Assembly: GCA_965248915.1 (NCBI GenBank)
Contig: OZ252216.1
Span: 186,001 to 250,000 of the forward strand
Length of the DNA stretch: 64,000 nt
Source of the DNA: CBDFLA01 sp965248915
Lineage (GTDB): Bacteria; Pseudomonadota; Alphaproteobacteria; M2410
Reading direction: 5' to 3'
Shown here: positions 58,690 to 64,000 of the stretch, one piece after another
Position numbering within the stretch: position 1 is the first letter of the stretch
Layout: each line of letters starts with the position of its first letter
The notes under the pieces: model-generated
What the model was told of the DNA's origin: nothing
What the model saw: only the letters and a program-made list of their open reading frames with translations
The model's database searches: none
Translations under genes and position numbers: made by a program

Positions 58690-59759
58690 GCGGTCTTTAC
58701 AGTCTTGTCGGTCCATTCGTGCGCCTGCTCAACCCGGAAGCCGCCCATGAGCTAACGCTGTGGACATTAAAATCTGGGATTGCCGCAACCTTCTTTGCGC
58801 AAAAAGGAGAAGACCCGGAGAGCCTGAATATCGGGGCCTTTGGGTTGAAATTTTCCAATCCGGTGGGAATGGCGGCAGGCTTTGACAAAAATGCGCTCGT
58901 GCCTCTTCAGATTCTGCAGCTTGGGTTTGGCTTCACAGAAGCAGGCACGGTGACACCGCGCCCACAGGTTGGCAATCCACGTCCTCGCATTTTTCGGTTG
59001 TCCGAGGACCAAGGCATCATCAACCGTCTTGGGTTTAACAATGAAGGTCTTGAGGTCTTCTTGCCGAGGATGATGCAGCTTCTTGGGTTCGGGGGAATTG
59101 TTGGCGCAAACCTTGGGGCAAACAAGGACTCCCAAGATCGTGTCCAAGACTATGTGGCTGGTCTGCGTTCTCTATTGGGTTACGCCGACTATTTTACAAT
59201 CAATATCTCATCGCCCAATACGCCAGGACTGCGGGGGCTTCAGAGCAAAGACGAGTTGACCGAGCTCATTGAACGCCTCATTGAGATACGCGCGGAAGTC
59301 GAAGAGGACGGACCAAAGACGCCACTACTCTTGAAGATCGCTCCGGATGTCACCGATGACGAACTCGTCGCCATCACCGACGTGGTTGTGGCCAACCACA
59401 TTGACGGTCTCATAATCGGCAATACCACAATTGCTGAGCGAGAGAATTTGTCGAGCAAAAACGCTGGCGAAACAGGCGGACTGTCAGGGCGTCCTCTTTT
59501 TGATCTATCGACCAGGCGGTTGCGCCAGGCCCACAGACTGACAAGAGGCAAAATTACCCTCGTTGGTGTGGGCGGCATTGCGTCAGGTCGAGACGCTTAT
59601 GAGAAGATCCTTTCGGGTGCGTCTCTTGTGCAACTCTATTCAGCAATGACATATCAGGGTCCAGGGCTTGTAAAACGGATCAAGAAAGATATGGTCGCCT
59701 GTATGGAATCCGATGGATACAAGTCAATCACCGAGGCTGTGGGGGCCGGCAATCGCTAA
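58686..59759 (+). CDS. pyrD: Quinone-dependent dihydroorotate dehydrogenase
   Basis: A class 2, membrane-associated flavoenzyme oxidising dihydroorotate to orotate with quinone as acceptor in pyrimidine synthesis. NRLGFNNEGLEVFLP, INISSPNTPGLRGLQ (FMN and substrate contacts), LLKIAPDVTDDEL and IGNTTIAERENL are present; the N-terminal amphipathic region (LYSLVGPFVRLLNPEAAHEL) is the membrane/quinone part of class 2. The 357 residues fit. It lies between DUF952 and arsC, 9 bp before the latter. Confidence 0.94.
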   Translation: MSGLYSLVGPFVRLLNPEAAHELTLWTLKSGIAATFFAQKGEDPESLNIGAFGLKFSNPVGMAAGFDKNALVPLQILQLGFGFTEAGTVTPRPQVGNPRPRIFRLSEDQGIINRLGFNNEGLEVFLPRMMQLLGFGGIVGANLGANKDSQDRVQDYVAGLRSLLGYADYFTINISSPNTPGLRGLQSKDELTELIERLIEIRAEVEEDGPKTPLLLKIAPDVTDDELVAITDVVVANHIDGLIIGNTTIAERENLSSKNAGETGGLSGRPLFDLSTRRLRQAHRLTRGKITLVGVGGIASGRDAYEKILSGASLVQLYSAMTYQGPGLVKRIKKDMVACMESDGYKSITEAVGAGNR

Positions 59760-59768
59760 GAGGTGAAC

Positions 59769-60116
59769 ATGAGCGTTACGATATATCACAATCCAAAATG
59801 TTCGAAATCGCGTCAGACTTTGGCTCTACTTGAAGAACAGGGCATCCAACCAACAATTGTTGAGTATTTGAAAGAACCACCAAGCGCGGTCACCTTGGAC
59901 GGGATATTATTGGCTCTGGGACTTGAACCCAGAGAAGCCATGCGAAAGGGCGAAGCGGCGTACAAAGAGCAAGGTCTCGATAATCCAGACCTAATTCGCG
60001 ATCAACTGGTCGCAGCAATGGCCGCAAACCCAATTCTGATTGAGCGCCCGATTGTGGTGAAGGGCAACAAGGCCCGTATCGGGCGTCCGCCGGAATCGGT
60101 TCTAGAAATTTTATAG
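59769..60116 (+). CDS. arsC: Arsenate reductase, glutaredoxin-coupled type
   Basis: Reduces arsenate to arsenite with glutathione/glutaredoxin. YHNPKCSKSRQTLALLEEQG carries the active Cys11. NPILIERPIVV and NKARIGRPPESVLEIL hold the substrate Arg residues. The 115 residues agree with the family. There is no ars operon here, so it may be a housekeeping thiol reductase of the ArsC/Spx fold. Start 59769 has AAGAGG upstream. The stop overlaps the convergent MATE gene. Confidence 0.88.
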   Translation: MSVTIYHNPKCSKSRQTLALLEEQGIQPTIVEYLKEPPSAVTLDGILLALGLEPREAMRKGEAAYKEQGLDNPDLIRDQLVAAMAANPILIERPIVVKGNKARIGRPPESVLEIL

Positions 60117-61457
60117 CTCACGTGAGGCATTGCGAACCAATGCGGGGTAGCGCAAGAACAGCGTGACAGCCCGCGCGACGTAAAAGAATGTCAATGCGGC
60201 CCAGAGGCCGTGATTGCCATAGAGTCCGGCCAACAGATACCAGGCGGCCAGATAGAGCCCGAGTGAGATAACCATGGCATTCCGCATGTCGGCGGTTCGC
60301 GTGGCACCGATGAATATGCCGTCGAGCTGAAAGCACCATATTGAGGCGACAGGCGCTACAATCGCCCAAGGTAGAAAGAGATAGGCAGCCTGGCGGACCT
60401 CCTCAACATTGGTGAGGAGCCGAATGCCTGAAGGCCCCAAAATCCAAAACAATGCAGACATGGCTAGGGCCGTGATGAATGCCAACTGCGTCGAATACCG
60501 AACCGCTTTTTGAAGATCTGCGCGATTCTTGGCGCCGTATGATTTCCCAACGAGGCTTTCCGCAGAAAAGGCAAACCCATCGAGGAAAAAGGCAGAAAAA
60601 GTCACGAATTGCATGAGTATCGCATTGGCCGCCAGCACCGTATCTCCCGTAACTGCCCCTTGATTGGTAAACCAAGCGAACGCAAAGATGAGACAGAGCG
60701 TGCGGATCATGATGTCGCTATTCACGGCAATCGTTTTTGCGAGGACGACCTTGTCGAACAGCCTCTCCTTTGAAATCTGGAACGGCCGATGAGTTGTGTC
60801 TCGGTGCCGCAATCGACGAGCAACAAGGTAGATGCCGAGACCAACGGCACTGACTTCGGCAATCAGCGTGCCAGCGGCAACACCAGCAACACCCCACCCG
60901 AGCCCCATAACAAAGAGGACGTCCAAGAAAATGTTCATGCCATTCAAGAACAATTGAAGGATCAAAGCCGTCTTCGAATCCCTCAGGCCGATAAAGAACC
61001 CAAGAATTGCATAGGATGCGAGCGTCGCTGGTGCTCCCCAAATACGAATGGCAAAATAGAGCTTTGCTTGAGCTTCGACTTCTTGGCTACCGTCAATCAA
61101 TCCAAACGCGGCGTGGCCGAGGGGCCATTGGAGAAGTACGAGCGCACACCCAATACCGACGGCCAACATAAGCGCACGGTAGTAGGTCGCCTGAACTTCT
61201 CCTTCATCACCGGCACCGTCGGCTTGCGCCGTGAGGCCGGTAGTTCCCATCCGAAGAAAACCAAACCCCCAATAGATGAAACTAAACACCATGGCGCCAA
61301 CAGCGATGGCTCCAAGAAGGGCGGCATTTCCCAGATTGCCAATGACAAATGTATCCGCCAATCCCAAGAGCGGAACGCTCGCATTGGACAAAACAATGGG
61401 CCAGGCGATTTGCCAAACACCAGACCGAGAGACGGAAGATGAGGTCGTGTCAGACAT
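60111..61457 (-). CDS. MATE family efflux transporter
   Basis: A 449-residue inner-membrane exporter with twelve predicted helices (MATE family, DinF-like). The N-terminal half starts WQIAWPIVLSNASVPLLGLA with DTFVIGNLGNAALLGAIAVG, and the C-terminal half repeats the pattern. It should exchange cations for organic drugs or metabolites; the substrate is unknown. The frame extends to 61604, but the family-like start is ATG 61457. Upstream on the other strand is a TetR gene that could control it, though the gap is large. Confidence 0.88.
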   Translation of the reverse strand: MSDTTSSSVSRSGVWQIAWPIVLSNASVPLLGLADTFVIGNLGNAALLGAIAVGAMVFSFIYWGFGFLRMGTTGLTAQADGAGDEGEVQATYYRALMLAVGIGCALVLLQWPLGHAAFGLIDGSQEVEAQAKLYFAIRIWGAPATLASYAILGFFIGLRDSKTALILQLFLNGMNIFLDVLFVMGLGWGVAGVAAGTLIAEVSAVGLGIYLVARRLRHRDTTHRPFQISKERLFDKVVLAKTIAVNSDIMIRTLCLIFAFAWFTNQGAVTGDTVLAANAILMQFVTFSAFFLDGFAFSAESLVGKSYGAKNRADLQKAVRYSTQLAFITALAMSALFWILGPSGIRLLTNVEEVRQAAYLFLPWAIVAPVASIWCFQLDGIFIGATRTADMRNAMVISLGLYLAAWYLLAGLYGNHGLWAALTFFYVARAVTLFLRYPALVRNASREL

Positions 61458-61801
61458 GTGGGCCCGGTTTCGTGGAGGTGTTGGGGCACCATATAGAGTC
61501 AGGTTCGGAAATAGAACATGGAGGAACGAAGAGAGGGTGGTCATCTGCCTTTCCAAATACCCTTGTAGTAGTTGGGGGCAATTGGAAGAGTTTGTGAAAG
61601 GCATCCGAACACATGGTCAAACCATCTACTTGTTTGAAAATTGCTGAAAAGCCTGAGCCTTTGATAAGATGTGCACCTATTGAGAGACATTTCCCTTGCG
61701 CCAATTTGGGAAACAAGGCAGTTATCGCGACCAGATGAAGCCTTGGGGGATCGTCTCTCAAAATGATGACGTCGCCGCGTGGCGCAACCAACAAGAGTCC
61801 T
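61458..61801. other. Intergenic region between MATE and TetR genes
   Basis: 344 bp without a credible gene. Several short open frames overlap here but have no ribosome site or recognisable similarity. It should contain the divergent promoters of the MATE and TetR genes; I see no clear palindromic operator. Confidence 0.5.
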
Positions 61802-62434
61802 ATGAGCGAATCACCCACCGCCAAGCCGACCAAAGTCGGTAAGCGTGAGCAGACCAAAGCAAACAATCGTGAGGCCATTTTGCAGGCCGCCCGATTGATT
61901 TTTGCCGAGATCGGATATGGTGAAACCACCGTGCGCGACATTATTCGCCAAACCGGTCTGGCCTCAGGGACTTTTTATAACTACTTCCGGTCAAAGGAAG
62001 AGGTTTTCCAGGCGCTTATGGATGATGCAGCCTTGCGTGTTCGCCCGAAGCTTGCTGAAGAACGTGCGCGTGCAACCTCAACCAAAGATTTTGTCGAGCA
62101 AACATTTCATAGCTACTTTGAGTACCTGAGCACGGATCGACCCATGCACGAAGTCATGCGTCGAAACACCGGCGCGATCCGTGTCCGCATGGACTCTCCG
62201 GAAATTGTTGCTGGTTTCGATGAACTCAGAAGTGACATTGAGCGCGCCATAGAAAACGGCATTTTGCCCCCCGTTGATCCCAACTACTTGACCGCGTCCA
62301 TAGTTGGCGTTGCGTTTGAGATTGGAGACCGGATGTTGGAGCAATCAGATCCGGACGTTGCCGGCGCGGTAGCATTTGCAACGTCCCTCTTCTTGTCAGG
62401 CATGAGCGCACTGCCCCAAATGGGCAAAAACTAG
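61802..62434 (+). CDS. TetR/AcrR family transcriptional regulator
   Basis: A 210-residue repressor: N-terminal helix-turn-helix AILQAARLIFAEIGYGETTV then IIRQTGLASGTFYNYFRSKE. The C-terminal helical domain (LYSTDRP-type DRPMHEVMRRNTGAIRVRMD) binds an unknown ligand. It lies 53 bp before the quinone oxidoreductase and may control itself, that gene, or the divergent MATE exporter. Upstream ATG codons at 61763 and 61766 would add 12-13 residues; I chose the one nearest the domain. Confidence 0.88.
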   Translation: MSESPTAKPTKVGKREQTKANNREAILQAARLIFAEIGYGETTVRDIIRQTGLASGTFYNYFRSKEEVFQALMDDAALRVRPKLAEERARATSTKDFVEQTFHSYFEYLSTDRPMHEVMRRNTGAIRVRMDSPEIVAGFDELRSDIERAIENGILPPVDPNYLTASIVGVAFEIGDRMLEQSDPDVAGAVAFATSLFLSGMSALPQMGKN

Positions 62435-62487
62435 AGCGTTTTCCGCGTCGACTCGATAGTTGAAAAATCACACGAAGGAACCTGGGT

Positions 62488-63471
62488 ATGCGTGCCATCG
62501 TCTGTCGGCAGAACACCGATGATCTGGGTGAGTTGCAGCTCGAGGAGGTTGAAGCCCCGGCACTGGGCGCGGATCAAGTTCGCGTGCAAATGCGTGCTGC
62601 TTCTGTGAACTTTCCAGATCTCTTGATGGTTGCTGGAAAGTACCAGGCCAAACCACCGCTTCCCTTTACGCCAGGGATGGAAGGAACCGGAGACATTGTC
62701 GAGATCGGGGTGGAGGTGAGTGACTTCCAAGTCGGCGACCGGGTCATCGCGTCGACCGGTGTTGGCAGTTTTGCTGATGAAGTTGCGGTTGCGGCGCGTC
62801 AGGTCCGACCGCTCGCTGATAATGTGACCTACGAGGCGGGCGCGGCATACACCGCTGCCTATCTAACCGCGCTGGTGGGACTTCAAATCCGAGGGTCTTT
62901 GCAACCAGGTGAAGCCTTACTCGTTCATGGGTCTGCTGGCGGTGTTGGTCTTGCGGCCGTCGAAATGGGCAAGATGTTTGGTGCCAAAGTGATTGCCACA
63001 GGATCAAGCGATGAGAAACTTGGCGTCGTCAAAGAAATCGGAGCGGATCATGTTCTCAACGTGAAGGAAGGGTTCCGTCAACAGGTCAAAGACCTAACCG
63101 GTGGCCGCGGCGCAGACGTCATCTATGACCCCGTCGGCGGCGACGTCTTTGATGAGTCGATCCGTTGCATCGCACCAGAGGGAAGACTGTTGGTGGTTGG
63201 GTTTGCATCTGGGCGAATCCCGTCTCTCGCCGCCAACATGCCCTTGATTAAAATGTTTTCCGTCATTGGTGTACGCGCCGGGGAATACGGCAGGCACAAC
63301 CCAGAAAAGGGGATGGAAAACGTGCGGACCATTGATCAATGGGTGGTTGAGGGGAAACTCAAACCGCACATTTGTAAGACCTTTCCACTCGAGCGAACGG
63401 TGGACGCCATGAAGATGCTGCGCGACCGCCAAGCTGTCGGCAGGGTGGTGGTGACAATGGCAGCCGACTAG
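62488..63471 (+). CDS. NADPH:quinone oxidoreductase family protein (zinc-free MDR)
   Basis: A 327-residue medium-chain dehydrogenase without the zinc cysteines, so a quinone-oxidoreductase or enoyl-reductase type. SVNFPDLLMVAGKYQAKPPL, LLVHGSAGGVGLAAVEMGKM (NADPH site) and GRGADVIYDPVGGDVFDESI are the family blocks. It is cytoplasmic. Many relatives reduce quinones or alpha,beta-unsaturated carbonyls; the true substrate is not shown. AAGGAA precedes the ATG. The stop shares CTAG with the convergent MscS gene. Confidence 0.88.
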   Translation: MRAIVCRQNTDDLGELQLEEVEAPALGADQVRVQMRAASVNFPDLLMVAGKYQAKPPLPFTPGMEGTGDIVEIGVEVSDFQVGDRVIASTGVGSFADEVAVAARQVRPLADNVTYEAGAAYTAAYLTALVGLQIRGSLQPGEALLVHGSAGGVGLAAVEMGKMFGAKVIATGSSDEKLGVVKEIGADHVLNVKEGFRQQVKDLTGGRGADVIYDPVGGDVFDESIRCIAPEGRLLVVGFASGRIPSLAANMPLIKMFSVIGVRAGEYGRHNPEKGMENVRTIDQWVVEGKLKPHICKTFPLERTVDAMKMLRDRQAVGRVVVTMAAD

Positions 63472-64000
63472 GTCTGCTCAGAAATGTTGTAGACGGTGCG
63501 CGTCGGGAACGGAATACTGATGCCATCGGTATCAAAGGCTTCCTTGATAGCTTTCGTCATCTCGAATTTGATACCCCAATAGTTTGAGGTCTCAGACCAA
63601 ACCCGAACCGTAATATCAACCGAACTGTCGCCAAGATTGGAAACCACAATCACAGGCTCTGGGTCTTTGTGAATGCGGCTGTCTTGTTCGATATTCGAGC
63701 GAATGATGCTCATCGCCGCATCGATGCTCGCGTCATAGGCGATGCCGAAAACGAAATCGACCCGCCGTGTCGGATGTGCGTTGTAGTTTGAGATCGCCGC
63801 GCCCCAAACTTCTCCATTAGGAACCAATCGTTGAATATTGTCAGGCGAGGCAAGCTCCGTTACGAAAAGAGAAACGGCTTTGACAGTCCCATTAAGCCCT
63901 GCCACTTCAACAAAATCACCAATCTTGAAGGGCCTGAAGACCAAAAGCATGACGCCCGCGGCGAGATTGCTAAGGGTTCCTTGCAAGGCCAAGCCAACCG
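63468..64000 (-). CDS. MscS family mechanosensitive channel, C-terminal part (cut by window edge)
   Basis: The frame stays open to base 64000, so the N-terminus lies outside. The visible part begins in the pore-lining helix (GLALQGTLSNLAAGVMLLVF), then RPFKIGDFVEVAGLNGTVKA, LVPNGEVWGAAISNYNAHPT (beta domain), and the alpha/beta C-terminal domain ending NISEQT. The channel opens under membrane tension to release solutes on osmotic downshift. Confidence 0.92.
   Translation of the reverse strand, partial: VGLALQGTLSNLAAGVMLLVFRPFKIGDFVEVAGLNGTVKAVSLFVTELASPDNIQRLVPNGEVWGAAISNYNAHPTRRVDFVFGIAYDASIDAAMSIIRSNIEQDSRIHKDPEPVIVVSNLGDSSVDITVRVWSETSNYWGIKFEMTKAIKEAFDTDGISIPFPTRTVYNISEQT

Noticed and set aside
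59769..60116. Arsenic-resistance operon
   Set aside because: Only the arsC-like gene is present; no arsR, arsB or arsH near it, so it may be a general thiol-linked reductase.
63468..63471. CTAG shared by two convergent stop codons here and again at 38275-38278
   Set aside because: CTAG naturally supplies a TAG stop on both strands, so a compact genome can produce it twice by chance; no further meaning is needed.
1..64000. CRISPR array, insertion sequence or prophage
   Set aside because: I saw no regularly spaced repeats, transposase or phage structural gene in any part of the window.

Overview
The window is chromosomal DNA of an alphaproteobacterium. The case rests on a GcrA cell-cycle regulator, a SAM-II riboswitch ahead of metZ, a class I lysyl-tRNA synthetase, the two-domain form of dCTP deaminase, and the argD-argF-hslO arrangement. 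GC content looks moderate. I cannot name the genus. Genes are dense, run on both strands, and often overlap by a few bases. I see no phage, insertion sequence, CRISPR array or rRNA operon.

Region 1 (1-19 kb) is mostly catabolism. It holds threonine breakdown (kbl and the start of tdh), a PAPS-dependent sulfotransferase, a YkvI-like membrane protein, an alpha/beta hydrolase, an amidohydrolase, a B3/B4-domain protein, a large secreted zinc protease, a giant DUF2339 membrane protein, a molybdopterin oxidoreductase, mtnA with a class II aldolase (methylthioribose salvage), and two adjacent acyl-CoA dehydrogenases that look like complementary subunits.

Region 2 (19-32 kb) is core regulation and biosynthesis. 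It holds gcrA with DnaA boxes in its upstream region, an ABC-2 permease, argD-argF-hslO, argE behind trkH, folE, metZ with its SAM-II riboswitch and terminator, and a dCTP deaminase gene with a DnaA box upstream.

Region 3 (32-46 kb) looks like stationary-phase or stress physiology. It holds YpfJ, a BON-LysM protein, a DUF937 protein, dodecin, a HerA-like ATPase, a DUF4332 protein, a radical SAM enzyme, tRNA-Gly(CCC), a pentapeptide-repeat protein, and the prkA-yeaH-spoVR operon. That operon is divergent from a VWA/peptidoglycan-binding protein across a 514-bp intergenic region carrying repeated CAATTGT elements.

Region 4 (46-64 kb) is mixed. It holds SixA, a sterol-desaturase-family enzyme, an ABC exporter, TerB, a DinG/XPD-type helicase, an A/T-richer DUF6236 gene that looks acquired, lysK, an unrecognised lipoprotein with a TPR partner, DUF952-pyrD, arsC, a MATE exporter, TetR, a quinone oxidoreductase and the end of an MscS channel.

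The strongest regulatory observations are the riboswitch with competing hairpins at metZ, the DnaA boxes at gcrA and dcd, and the repeated elements between prkA and the VWA gene. No wholly new multi-gene system is certain. The best candidates for undescribed biology are the DUF6236 gene, the lipoprotein/TPR pair, and the regulatory region at 44.1-44.6 kb.
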